Part shown: positions 16,942-25,152 of the stretch, one piece after another | Layout: each line of letters starts with the position of its first letter | Numbering within the stretch: the first letter of the stretch is position 1 | Assembly: GCF_047601505.1 (NCBI RefSeq) | Contig: NZ_JASGJD010000001.1 | Location: forward strand, 930,001 to 994,000 | Direction: 5' to 3' | Source of the DNA: Cloacibacterium sp047601505 | Lineage (GTDB): Bacteria > Bacteroidota > Bacteroidia > Flavobacteriales > Weeksellaceae | DNA length: 64,000 bases | Made by a program: the position numbers and the translations under genes | The notes under the pieces: generated by a model | Told to the model about the DNA's origin: nothing | Seen by the model: the letters and a program-made list of their open reading frames with translations, nothing else | Database searches by the model: none

Positions 16942-17946
16942 ATGTTTACACAATCTCAGTTACAAGAAATCAAAAATCTTTTGTTGCCAGAAAATAAAGT
17001 AGTTATTATCACGCATTACAACCCAGATGGTGATGCAATTGGCAGTTCTTTAGGTTTAAAACATTTTCTTAAAACATTAGGTTTAGAGCCTATTGTTATT
17101 GTTCCTAATGATTTTCCTAAATTTCTAAAATGGATGCCCGAAGCAAAAAAAACAATTATTGCAGATTATAAAAGAAAGATGGCTTCGGATGCAATAAAAG
17201 ATGCTGACGTTATTTTTTGCTTAGATTTTAATGCGCACAACAGAATCGGGATTGTGGGAGATTGGCTGGCAAATGCTACCGCTAAAAAAATATTAATAGA
17301 CCATCATCAACAACCGGAAGATTTTGATTTTGTGTATTCGGATGTAACGATTCCTGCGACTTGTCAAATGATTTATCATTTTATTGAAGCGCTTGGAAAA
17401 GAAGATTTGGTAAATCAAAATATTGCAGAATGTCTCTATACTGGGATTATGACGGATACAGGAGGTTTCCGCTTTCGTTCTACTTCTGCTACAACGCATA
17501 GAATTGTGGCGAATTTAATAGAAAAAGGCGCAGATCCTGCTATGATTACTTCTAATACCTGGGATACGAATACCGTTTCTAGATTGCATCTTTTATCATT
17601 AATTTTAGGCAGAATAGAGTTGGTGAAAGATGGTAAAGTTGCAATTCTTTATCTAAAACGTGACGAATTAAAAGAATTTGGCTTCGAAAAAGGCGATACG
17701 GAAGGTTTTGTAAATTACGGTTTGAGCATTGCTGGGACTAAGATGTCTGCTTTTTTTATGGAAGATTTATACGAAGATTTTATTAAAATTTCGTTCCGAA
17801 GCAAAGATGATGTAGATACCAACGCATTTGCACGAGCGCATTTTAACGGAGGTGGACATATTAATGCTTCAGGTGGTAAATATTTTAAAAACATCCACGA
17901 AACGATTGAAGATTTTAAAGAAAAAATTGAAGAGGAGGAGTTTTAA
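16942..17946 (+). CDS. nrnA: DHH/DHHA1 phosphoesterase (NrnA-like oligoribonuclease / pAp phosphatase)
   Basis: 334 residues. DHH motifs: HYNPDGDAIGSSLG near residue 26, FCLDFNAHNR near 95, the name-giving DHHQQP near 120, and TGIMTDTGGFRFRST. The C-terminal DHHA1 domain ends in ARAHFNGGGHINASGG, the GGGH substrate motif. Members degrade nanoRNAs and dephosphorylate 3'-phosphoadenosine 5'-phosphate; which activity dominates here is unknown. Cytoplasmic, apparently monocistronic. Confidence 0.88.
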   Translation: MFTQSQLQEIKNLLLPENKVVIITHYNPDGDAIGSSLGLKHFLKTLGLEPIVIVPNDFPKFLKWMPEAKKTIIADYKRKMASDAIKDADVIFCLDFNAHNRIGIVGDWLANATAKKILIDHHQQPEDFDFVYSDVTIPATCQMIYHFIEALGKEDLVNQNIAECLYTGIMTDTGGFRFRSTSATTHRIVANLIEKGADPAMITSNTWDTNTVSRLHLLSLILGRIELVKDGKVAILYLKRDELKEFGFEKGDTEGFVNYGLSIAGTKMSAFFMEDLYEDFIKISFRSKDDVDTNAFARAHFNGGGHINASGGKYFKNIHETIEDFKEKIEEEEF

Positions 17947-17953
17947 ATGATTT

Positions 17954-18002
17954 GCCACGAATACACTAATGCTTTTTTATAATTAATTTGTGTATTCGTG
18001 GC
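17954..18002. repeat. Palindromic intergenic element between nrnA and hypE
   Basis: Perfect 13-bp arms GCCACGAATACAC (17954-17966) and GTGTATTCGTGGC (17990-18002) with a 23-nt loop fill the gap between two convergent stop codons. The ATTCGTGGC arm also occurs alone at 28272-28280, upstream of nikR. It may act as a two-way terminator; dispersed flavobacterial repeats of this look are known to me only from memory. Confidence 0.6.
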
Positions 18003-18009
18003 TGATAAA

Positions 18010-19008
18010 TTAACAAATTCTCGGCAATTGTTCTCCAATCAAAGGGTTTACTACGCGTTTTCCGCCAAAAGCACTTTCCATAATTACTTTTCCGGCATGT
18101 TCTTCGGTAATGAAACCAATTTTAGAAGCGTGATGGTTTACTCTTTGTAAGATTTCTAAAACTTCGTCTGAAATTTCATCGTCGCAAACACAAAGAAAAG
18201 TTCCTTCATTCGCAACATACATTGGGTCTAAGCCTAAAAGTTCACAAGCGCTTTTTACTTGTTTTTCTACCAAAATTTTATCTTCAAAAAGATGAATTCC
18301 CAAGTTGCTTTCAGACGTAATTTCGTTGAGAACAGAAGCTAAACCACCTCTAGTTGCATCTCGCAGAAAATGAATTTTTTCGCCAAAATTTTCAATGAGT
18401 TTTTTGATTTCGAAATTTAAATTTTTGGTATCGCTTAAGATTTCGGAATCAAATTTTAAACCTTCTCTTTCGCTCATAATCGCCATTCCGTGAGAAGCTA
18501 TGTCTCGGTTAATGATGATGCTTTGTTTCGGTTTTATGTATTTAATCCCGATTTTTGCATTTTCATAAATTACACCAATTCCAGAAGTGTTGATGTAGAT
18601 TTTGTCGCCTTTTCCGCGTTCTACAACTTTGGTGTCGCCAGTTACAATTTGAACGCCAGATTTCTCGGTTGCCAATTTTATAGAATGAATAATTTTTTCA
18701 AAATCTTCCATTGGAAATCCTTCTTCAATGATGAAAGAAAGCGAAAGGTATTTCGGTTTTGCACCGCACATCGAAATATCATTCACTGTACCGAAAACTG
18801 CCAATTCTCCTATATTTCCGCCTTTGAAAAATATCGGAGAAACTACAAAGCTGTCGGTAGAAAAAGCTAATTTCCCTGAAAGATTCAGAAAAGCTCCATC
18901 GTGTTTTTGGTTTAGTATTTCGTTTGCTAAATTTTTGAAAATCAAATTATTGAGAAGTTCGGTTTGTTTTTCGCCGCCACTTCCGTGTTGAAGGTTGATG
19001 GTTTCCAT
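18010..19008 (-). CDS. hypE: Hydrogenase expression/formation protein HypE
   Basis: 332 residues, PurM-like ATPase that dehydrates the carbamoyl group placed on its C-terminal cysteine by HypF, giving the CN ligand of the NiFe site. N-terminal LQHGSGGEKQTELLNNLIF; SFVVSPIFFKGGNIGELAVFG; and the diagnostic C-terminus GEQLPRIC with Cys332 as last residue. Last gene of hypA-B-C-E, after an unusual heptamer repeat in the gap to hypC. Confidence 0.96.
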   Translation of the reverse strand: METINLQHGSGGEKQTELLNNLIFKNLANEILNQKHDGAFLNLSGKLAFSTDSFVVSPIFFKGGNIGELAVFGTVNDISMCGAKPKYLSLSFIIEEGFPMEDFEKIIHSIKLATEKSGVQIVTGDTKVVERGKGDKIYINTSGIGVIYENAKIGIKYIKPKQSIIINRDIASHGMAIMSEREGLKFDSEILSDTKNLNFEIKKLIENFGEKIHFLRDATRGGLASVLNEITSESNLGIHLFEDKILVEKQVKSACELLGLDPMYVANEGTFLCVCDDEISDEVLEILQRVNHHASKIGFITEEHAGKVIMESAFGGKRVVNPLIGEQLPRIC

Positions 19009-19014
19009 TTCTTA

Positions 19015-19049
19015 GAATTGAGAGTTGAAAATTGAGAATTAAAAATTAC
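19015..19049. repeat. Heptamer tandem repeat between hypC and hypE
   Basis: Five consecutive 7-bp units fitting RARTTRA (last unit degenerate): GAATTGA, GAGTTGA, AAATTGA, GAATTAA, AAATTAC. It fills the space between the two genes and overlaps the hypC stop. Confidence 0.7.
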
Positions 19050-19306
19050 ATCGGACTGTCCGATTCTAGTTCTAAATCTTCACCCATTAATTTTAGAGCA
19101 TCCATCGTTTTTTTTGCTTCCTCTTCGTTAATAATTCCGATTGCAGCGCCAACGTGAACCAAAATGTAATCTCCAATTTTAGCTTTGGGAACTAATGCGA
19201 GATTTACTTCTTTTTTGATGCCTTCAAAATCTACACTTCCTATTCTGAACACTTCGTCTAATTCTGAAGTGATGTTTTCTAATTTTCCGGGTATTGCTAG
19301 ACACAT
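19046..19306 (-). CDS. hypC: Hydrogenase assembly chaperone HypC/HupF
   Basis: 86 residues beginning MCLAIPGKL, with the essential Cys2, followed by DFEGIKKEVNLALVP and GDYILVHVGAAIGIINEEEA, all HypC hallmarks. It carries the Fe(CN)2CO unit between HypD and the large subunit. Only one hypC-type gene is visible, so the same protein probably serves HyaB. The acidic C-terminal tail is slightly longer than usual. Confidence 0.96.
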   Translation of the reverse strand: MCLAIPGKLENITSELDEVFRIGSVDFEGIKKEVNLALVPKAKIGDYILVHVGAAIGIINEEEAKKTMDALKLMGEDLELESDSPM

Positions 19307-19364
19307 AACTTTTTTTGTTAAGTTGATGATTGGTAAGGTTGTAAAACTGAATTATTTTACAAAT

Positions 19365-20210
19365 TCACGATTTCACGGTTTTACTTTTCAAAAATTCATA
19401 CCAAGCTTCCATTCCTTTGCCAGAGGTTGCGGAAACTTCAAAAAACTGAATGTTTGGATTTACTTTTTTGGCATTTTCTTTCAGTTTTTCAATGTCAAAC
19501 TTCAAGTAAGGCAACAAGTCTATTTTATTGATAATGCAAATGTTAGACGTGAAAAACATGTCGGGATATTTCAAAGGTTTATCTTCTCCTTCTGTGGTGG
19601 AAATAATGACAACTCTTTGGTTTTCGCCTAAATCGAACATGGATGGACAAACCAAATTTCCTACATTTTCTATCATTAAAATAGAATTTTGTTTTGGCTT
19701 TAGTTCTTTCAAAGATTTTGCAATCATTTCAGAATCTAAATGGCAACCTTTTCCAGTATTAATTTGAAGAACGGGAACATTCAAAGCGTGAATTCTTTCG
19801 GCATCGTTCGTGGTTTGTTGGTCGCCTTCAATTACAGAAAATTCTATTTCGTTTTTTAAATCAGCGATTGTTTTTTCCAAAAGCGAAGTTTTTCCAGAGC
19901 CCGGCGAACTTACTAAATTCATTGCAAAAATATTCAAAGCTTCAAAAAATCCACGATTTCTTTCTGCTCCCAGTTGATTTTGATGAAGAATATCTTTTTC
20001 TAATTCCACAATATTTGTTCCGTGAGAGTGATGGTGATGATGGTCGTGGCTGTGTTCGTGAGAATGTTCATGAGAGTGAGCATGATCGCCATGGTGATGT
20101 TCGTGAGAATGAGTGTGTCCATCGTGATGATGGTGAGTGTGGTGGTTTTCTCCCATTTTGGTTAAGGTAATTCCGTTTTCGTTAGAACTACATCCGCAAG
20201 TTGAGCACAT
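19365..20210 (-). CDS. hypB: Hydrogenase nickel incorporation GTPase HypB, His-rich
   Basis: 281 residues. N-terminal MCSTCGCSS gives the high-affinity nickel CxxCGC site; residues 23-63 hold 25 histidines in 41 positions, a nickel-storage region. The GTPase domain has P-loop SSPGSGKTSLLEKT, the switch region EGDQQTTNDAERI, LVCPSMFDLGE and the NKID guanine motif. It delivers nickel to HyaB with HypA. Start taken at the Met of the CxxCGC motif. Lies 43 bp after hypA and 58 bp before hypC. Confidence 0.96.
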   Translation of the reverse strand: MCSTCGCSSNENGITLTKMGENHHTHHHHDGHTHSHEHHHGDHAHSHEHSHEHSHDHHHHHSHGTNIVELEKDILHQNQLGAERNRGFFEALNIFAMNLVSSPGSGKTSLLEKTIADLKNEIEFSVIEGDQQTTNDAERIHALNVPVLQINTGKGCHLDSEMIAKSLKELKPKQNSILMIENVGNLVCPSMFDLGENQRVVIISTTEGEDKPLKYPDMFFTSNICIINKIDLLPYLKFDIEKLKENAKKVNPNIQFFEVSATSGKGMEAWYEFLKSKTVKS

Positions 20211-20253
20211 ATTTTAAATGTTTTTAATTGAATATAAATTTTTATTTTTCGTT

Positions 20254-20598
20254 TCAGCTTTCTATGATTAATTTCTTAATCTTCATTTCTTGTCCGGTAA
20301 TAATTTCTTTAAACGGACTATTGCATTTTGGGCATGAATCATAAATTTTAGAAATTTTAAATTCATGATTGCACTCTGCGCATCTGGCAAAACCTTCTGG
20401 TTCTGTGATGTGGATTTTTGCTTTTTCTAGTACGGTGTTTTTCATGCAACTGTCCCAAACAAATTCTAATGAAGTGATTTCTACGCCTGAAATTTTACCA
20501 ATTTCTAGGAAAATTTCTTCCACATTGTTGCCCTTAATTTTTGCGACTTCGGCTTCGGCTGTTTTGAGAATTGAGGTTGCGATGGAAAGTTCGTGCAT
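20254..20598 (-). CDS. hypA: Hydrogenase nickel metallochaperone HypA
   Basis: 114 residues starting MHELSIATSIL, where His2 binds nickel. Zinc site CAEC (Cys73, Cys76) and CPKC (Cys89, Cys92). Works with HypB to insert nickel in the large subunit. First gene of the leftward hypA-B-C-E run, divergent from hyaA, with a -7 box 23 bp upstream. Confidence 0.96.
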   Translation of the reverse strand: MHELSIATSILKTAEAEVAKIKGNNVEEIFLEIGKISGVEITSLEFVWDSCMKNTVLEKAKIHITEPEGFARCAECNHEFKISKIYDSCPKCNSPFKEIITGQEMKIKKLIIES

Positions 20599-20620
20599 GT
20601 TTTTGTTAAATGTTTGATGA

Positions 20621-20628
20621 CAAATCTA
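20621..20628 (-). promoter_or_regulatory. Promoter -7 box of the hypABCE operon
   Basis: Minus strand TAGATTTG, exact TAnnTTTG, 23-30 bp upstream of hypA. No clear -33 element. The 242-bp divergent gap to hyaA (20599-20840) holds no gene. Confidence 0.6.
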
Positions 20629-20696
20629 CATTTTTTTAATGAAATAATGTGTAATAAATATTTCTTAAATAGGATAGTTTTATGATTTTAATCACG

Positions 20697-20704
20697 TAAC
20701 TTTG
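20697..20704 (+). promoter_or_regulatory. Candidate -7 box of the hya operon
   Basis: TAACTTTG on the plus strand, exact TAnnTTTG, giving a leader of about 130 nt before hyaA. No -33 TTTG at 19 nt, so activator dependence is possible. No recognisable palindromic operator was found in this gap. Confidence 0.5.
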
Positions 20705-20840
20705 TTGCGATTTAATAATGAACTGTTTATTATTGGTGTATTTTAAACTAAAATTATTTAAATTAATTATAAATTATTGAATTTTATTTTGAGGGTGGTT
20801 AGATTTATTTATATTTAGAAGATAAAAATTTTATATAAAA

Positions 20841-21977
20841 ATGGAACATACTAATAAACAAAATGAAACCTACCTAGAAAGCATTGAGAGAAAAGGGTAT
20901 TCACGAAGAGATTTTATGAAGTTCGTGGCTTTTATTGGTGCTTATATGGGGGTTGAAAGTACTGCTCTAGGGCAAGTTGCAAAATCTTTGGCAACAACTC
21001 CTAGACTGCCTGTTATTTGGGAGCATTTCCAAGAATGTACCTGTTGTAGTGAATCTTTTATTCGGTCTGATCATCCTATCGTTGCGGATATTATTCTTGA
21101 TAAAATTTCACTTGATTACACGTTAACGTTGATGGCTGCAAGTGGTCATCAAGCGGAAGCTGCAAAAAAATCTACCATGGAGAAATATAAAGGAGATTAT
21201 ATTTTGTGTGTGGAAGGTTCTGTACCTTTGGGTGATGATGGTAACTACTGTGTGATTGCAGGTAGAACTGCTATTGATATTTTAAAAGAATCTGCGGCAG
21301 GAGCTAAAGCTATTATCGCTTGGGGAAGTTGTGCAACTACAGGTTGTGTTCAGGCGGCTAAGCCAAATCCTACAAATGCAGTTCCTATTAATAAAATTAT
21401 TACAGATAAACCTATTATAAATGTACCTGGTTGTCCTCCAATTGGTGAGGTGATGGCTGGGATTATTGTTCATGTTGTAGCTTTCGGAAAATTACCAGAA
21501 TTAGATTCTTCTGGAAGACCAAAAGCTTTTTATTCAAAACGTGTACATGATAGTTGCTACAGAAGACCTTATTTTGATGCAGGGTTATTTGTAGAAAGTT
21601 TTGATGACGAAAATGCTAAAAAAGGATATTGTTTGTATAAAGTTGGTTGTAAAGGACCATCTACTTACAATACTTGCGGAAATATGAAATGGAATGGAGG
21701 TATTTCTTATCCTATTCAGTCTGGGCATGGTTGTTTAGGATGTAGTGCACCAAATTTCTGGGATGCGGCAGATAGTTTCTATTCTAGAGATTTGAATATT
21801 CTAGGTGGAAAAGTAGAAGAAAGTTCTGATGCAATTGGAAAAATTGCTTTAGGAGGTGTGGTTGCTGGTGCAGCAATTCATGCGGTGGCTTCTAATATTT
21901 CGAAAAGAAAAGACTTGAATAGAAGAATTAGAGAAGGGGAAGAAGGAGAGAAAAAAATAGCTAAAGATCAAATTTAA
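20841..21977 (+). CDS. hyaA: Uptake [NiFe] hydrogenase small subunit, Tat-exported, six-Cys proximal cluster
   Basis: 378 residues. Twin-arginine signal SRRDFMK (21-27) followed by a hydrophobic run. Proximal-cluster cysteines 66, 68, 69 (ECTCCSES), 164 and 169 (GSCATTGC) and 198: this includes both supernumerary cysteines (68 and 169) that give the [4Fe-3S] cluster of oxygen-tolerant membrane-bound hydrogenases. Distal cluster His236, Cys239, Cys264, Cys270; medial Cys279, Cys298, Cys301. A C-terminal helix (about 332-352) would anchor it in the membrane. First gene of hyaABC-D. Confidence 0.97.
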   Translation: MEHTNKQNETYLESIERKGYSRRDFMKFVAFIGAYMGVESTALGQVAKSLATTPRLPVIWEHFQECTCCSESFIRSDHPIVADIILDKISLDYTLTLMAASGHQAEAAKKSTMEKYKGDYILCVEGSVPLGDDGNYCVIAGRTAIDILKESAAGAKAIIAWGSCATTGCVQAAKPNPTNAVPINKIITDKPIINVPGCPPIGEVMAGIIVHVVAFGKLPELDSSGRPKAFYSKRVHDSCYRRPYFDAGLFVESFDDENAKKGYCLYKVGCKGPSTYNTCGNMKWNGGISYPIQSGHGCLGCSAPNFWDAADSFYSRDLNILGGKVEESSDAIGKIALGGVVAGAAIHAVASNISKRKDLNRRIREGEEGEKKIAKDQI

Positions 21978-21987
21978 ATAAAGTAAA

Positions 21988-23724
21988 ATGGCAAATAGAA
22001 TAGTTGTAGATCCTATAACAAGGATTGAAGGTCATTTAAGAGCAGAAGTAGAAATTACCGACGGAACCATAAAAGATGCTTTTTTGTCGTCAACAATGGT
22101 TAGAGGTTTAGAAAATATAGTAAAAGGCAGAAATCCAAAAGATGTTTGGGCTTTTGTACAAAGAACATGCGGTGTGTGTACTTCTACACATGCTATCGCT
22201 TCTATTAGATCTGTAGAAAATGCGCTTGGAATTACCATTCCACCAAATGCAGAGATGGTGAGAAATATAATGTTGGGCACGGTTCATCTTCATGATCATG
22301 TGGTGCATTTTTATCATTTGCATGCTTTTGATTGGGTAGATGTTATCAACGGTTTGAGCGCAGACCCAGTTAAGACATCTCAGTTGGCTCAGTCAATTTC
22401 AAATTGGCCAAAATCTTCTCCTGGATATTTTTCAGATTTACAAAAACGTCTTAAAAAATTTGTAGATAGCGGGCAATTAGGGATTTTTGCTAACGGATAT
22501 TGGGGGCATCCTGCTATGAAACTTCCACCAGAAGCTAATCTCATGGCAACAGCTCATTATCTAGAAGCTTTAGAATGGCAAAAAGAAATTGTAAAAATTC
22601 ATGCTATTTTTGGAGGGAAAAATCCTCACCCAAATTTTTTGGTTGGAGGTATGGCTTGTGCTATTAATACAGATGATGCAAGTGGTTTAAATGCCGAAAG
22701 ATTGGCTTTGGTTCAAAAATTATTGATTCAAGGTAAAGAATTTGTAGAACAAGTTTACTTACCAGATGTACTTGCTATTGCGGGATTCTACAAAGATTGG
22801 GGCTCAATAGGAGGTTTTCATAATTTTATGGCTTTCGGAGATTTCCCAATGGAAGGCTATGGAAATAAGGATATGAGTACTTACAAAATTCCGTCTGGAG
22901 TAATTTTAAATAAAGATTTGTCTAAAGTTCATGATGTGGATTTAGAAGACCTTAAAACTGTTGAAGAATTTGTTAATAATTCTTGGTACGATTATTCGGG
23001 TGATCCAAAAGGAGGAAAACAACCTTGGAGCGGAGAAACAAATATTAATTATACTGGTCCAAAACCTCCGTACGAATATTTAGATGTTGACCAAAAATAC
23101 AGCTACATTAAAACACCACGTTGGAAAGGTCAAGCAATGGAAGTAGGTCCTTTAGCAAGAATGTTAGTAGGATATGCACAGGGAAGACCAGAATATAAAG
23201 AAATTGTAGATTCTTCGCTTTCTAAACTTCAACTTCCTGCTGATGTTTTATTCTCTACTTTAGGAAGAACAGCAGCGCGTGCTATGGAAAGTCAGTTAAT
23301 TGCAGATTGGAATTTAGAATTCTATGATAGATTAATTGATAACATTAAAGGCGGTGATGATAGAATGGCAAATGTAGAAAAATGGGAAACGAATACTTGG
23401 CCTGCAGAAGCAAAAGGTGTAGGTAGAGTAGAAGCTCCTAGAGGTGGCTTAAGTCATTGGATTGTGATTAAAGATGGTAAAACCGAAAATTACCAGCAAA
23501 TTGTTCCTTCCACTTGGAATGCTTCACCTAGAGACCCAAAAGGACAGCGTTCTCCTTATGAAAGTACATTAATTAACACACCAGTTGCAGACCCAGAATT
23601 GCCTTTAGAAATTATTAGAACAATTCACTCTTTCGACCCTTGTATTGCTTGTGCAGTGCATTTGTACGACGAAAAAGGAGAGATTATTAAAGAAGTAAAC
23701 AATATTTCTGTTTGTAACGTTTAA
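21988..23724 (+). CDS. hyaB: Uptake [NiFe] hydrogenase large subunit
   Basis: 578 residues. N-terminal DPITRIEGHLR; L1 motif RTCGVCTSTHA with Cys61 and Cys64; L2 motif DPCIACAVH with Cys552 and Cys555, so all four nickel ligands are present. Twenty residues after His558 would be removed by the HyaD endopeptidase once nickel is inserted. It folds with HyaA and crosses the membrane on the latter's Tat signal. Ten bp after hyaA. Confidence 0.97.
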   Translation: MANRIVVDPITRIEGHLRAEVEITDGTIKDAFLSSTMVRGLENIVKGRNPKDVWAFVQRTCGVCTSTHAIASIRSVENALGITIPPNAEMVRNIMLGTVHLHDHVVHFYHLHAFDWVDVINGLSADPVKTSQLAQSISNWPKSSPGYFSDLQKRLKKFVDSGQLGIFANGYWGHPAMKLPPEANLMATAHYLEALEWQKEIVKIHAIFGGKNPHPNFLVGGMACAINTDDASGLNAERLALVQKLLIQGKEFVEQVYLPDVLAIAGFYKDWGSIGGFHNFMAFGDFPMEGYGNKDMSTYKIPSGVILNKDLSKVHDVDLEDLKTVEEFVNNSWYDYSGDPKGGKQPWSGETNINYTGPKPPYEYLDVDQKYSYIKTPRWKGQAMEVGPLARMLVGYAQGRPEYKEIVDSSLSKLQLPADVLFSTLGRTAARAMESQLIADWNLEFYDRLIDNIKGGDDRMANVEKWETNTWPAEAKGVGRVEAPRGGLSHWIVIKDGKTENYQQIVPSTWNASPRDPKGQRSPYESTLINTPVADPELPLEIIRTIHSFDPCIACAVHLYDEKGEIIKEVNNISVCNV

Positions 23725-23736
23725 TTTCTAGAAATA

Positions 23737-24486
23737 ATGAGTACTACGGATACTAACATAAAAACGGTAACCTTCAGAAGAGCCTACATTTGGCAATTAC
23801 CAGTGCGTTTCTTTCATTGGATTAATGCTTTTGCTTTGGTTTTTCTTATTATTACAGGGTTTTTAATTGCAAATCCACCTGCAATAATGACGGCAAAAGA
23901 AGCTTCAGGGCAATTTTGGATGGGTTACATCAGAGAAGTGCATTTTATCAGTGCTTATGCATTTGTTGCTGCAATGTTTATGAGGGTTTATTGGGCTTTT
24001 GCAGGAAATCGATTTGCTAATTGGAGACAATTTGTGCCTTTTGATAAACAAGGTTTAGAAAAAATTTGGCATGTAATTAAATATGATATTTTTCTATTTA
24101 ATGAGAAAGAATATAATTTCAGAAGTATTCCTATTGGGCATAATGCGGTAGCTGCAGCATCGTACTTGGTGATGTTTATTTTGGCAGTAGTAATGATGTG
24201 TACAGGTTTTGCTATGTATGCGCCTAATTCTACTTGGTTTTTCCCGAAAATGTTTACTTGGGTAACAGATTTATTCGGTGGTGACGAGCAAAAAGTAAGA
24301 ATGGTTCACCATATTTTAATGTGGGCTTTTATTCTTTTTATTGGAGTGCATTTTTATCTGGTACTTTTCCACGATTGGCTCGAAGGAAGAGGAGAATCTT
24401 CTGCTATGGTGAGCGGTTATAAATTTTGCCGTACCGAAAGATTTGAACAATTTGAAGACTTAACAGAAAAACAAGAAGAAAAATAA
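23737..24486 (+). CDS. hyaC: Ni/Fe-hydrogenase b-type cytochrome subunit
   Basis: 249 residues with four membrane helices (about 25-47, 65-88, 133-156 and 188-212). Histidines suited to haem ligation include His27, His69, His191/192 and His205; the N-terminal WQLPVRFFHWINA is typical of HyaC/HupC. It passes electrons from the HyaA distal cluster to quinones. 12 bp after hyaB. A hairpin with T run lies immediately downstream. Confidence 0.93.
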   Translation: MSTTDTNIKTVTFRRAYIWQLPVRFFHWINAFALVFLIITGFLIANPPAIMTAKEASGQFWMGYIREVHFISAYAFVAAMFMRVYWAFAGNRFANWRQFVPFDKQGLEKIWHVIKYDIFLFNEKEYNFRSIPIGHNAVAAASYLVMFILAVVMMCTGFAMYAPNSTWFFPKMFTWVTDLFGGDEQKVRMVHHILMWAFILFIGVHFYLVLFHDWLEGRGESSAMVSGYKFCRTERFEQFEDLTEKQEEK

Positions 24487-24508
24487 TATTTTAACAACCA
24501 ACCAATAG

Positions 24509-24543
24509 ATTCCCTGAAACGAATAATTTCGGGGAATTTTTTG
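24509..24543 (+). terminator. Terminator or attenuator between hyaC and hyaD
   Basis: ATTCCCTGAAA (24509-24519) pairs over 11 bp, with one G-T wobble, with TTTCGGGGAAT (24527-24537), loop 7 nt, then six T. It would separate the structural subunits from the maturation genes downstream, perhaps only partly. Confidence 0.75.
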
Positions 24544-24560
24544 CCTAAAATTTTTATATT

Positions 24561-25079
24561 TTGGAAAATAATACAGAAACTTTTCAATATACAACAGATA
24601 AATTCCTTTCTAGCGGTAACGATATTCTTATCCTTGGAATTGGAAATTATTTAATGGGAGACGAAGGCGTTGGAGTTCAGTTTATTCATCATTTAGATAC
24701 AACAGAATTTCCAGAAAATATAAGCTTTTTAGATGGCGGAACTGGTGGTTTTACACTCGTTCCTTACATCGAAAGTCATCCTCATGTTATTATTGTAGAT
24801 GCTACGATGGACGAAAAAGAAGAAGGTACAATTACACTTCTGAAACCTAAATTTTCAGACGATTTCCCTATTTCTTTAAGTGGACACAATTTTGGCTTGA
24901 AAGACATGGTGGATATTCTCTCCTTTATGGATAAAATGCCAAATATTTACCTTTTTACCATTACTATTTCTAAAATGGAACCTATGTATTTGGAACTTTC
25001 TCCAAAAGTTGCAGAAGCCATTCTAAAAGTTACCGAAATGGTTTTAGATTTAGTTCAAAAAATTAGAAAAGAAAACTAA
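24561..25079 (+). CDS. hyaD: Hydrogenase maturation endopeptidase (HyaD/HupD family)
   Basis: 172 residues. Clips the C-terminus of HyaB after nickel insertion. ILILGIGNYLMGDEGVG carries the nickel-sensing Glu35; Asp80 and His109 (SGHNFG) complete the expected ligand set. The reading frame has no ATG before the motif: the start is taken at TTG 24561, right after the hyaC terminator, leaving about 22 extra residues before the conserved domain. The start position is therefore uncertain. Confidence 0.88.
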   Translation: MENNTETFQYTTDKFLSSGNDILILGIGNYLMGDEGVGVQFIHHLDTTEFPENISFLDGGTGGFTLVPYIESHPHVIIVDATMDEKEEGTITLLKPKFSDDFPISLSGHNFGLKDMVDILSFMDKMPNIYLFTITISKMEPMYLELSPKVAEAILKVTEMVLDLVQKIRKEN

Positions 25080-25152
25080 ATATCTGCGCTTTGAAAATAT
25101 CTTTAGATATTTCTTTGCGAACTTAAAAATGTAATGATTTAAAAAAATAAAT

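Noticed and set aside
19015..19049. Short repeats as a CRISPR array
   Set aside because: Units are 7 bp, directly adjacent, without spacers, and there are no cas genes anywhere in the window.
25095..25112. AAATATC/GATATTT dyad before hypF as a terminator
   Set aside because: Only 7 A/T-rich pairs and no T run follows; too weak to call.
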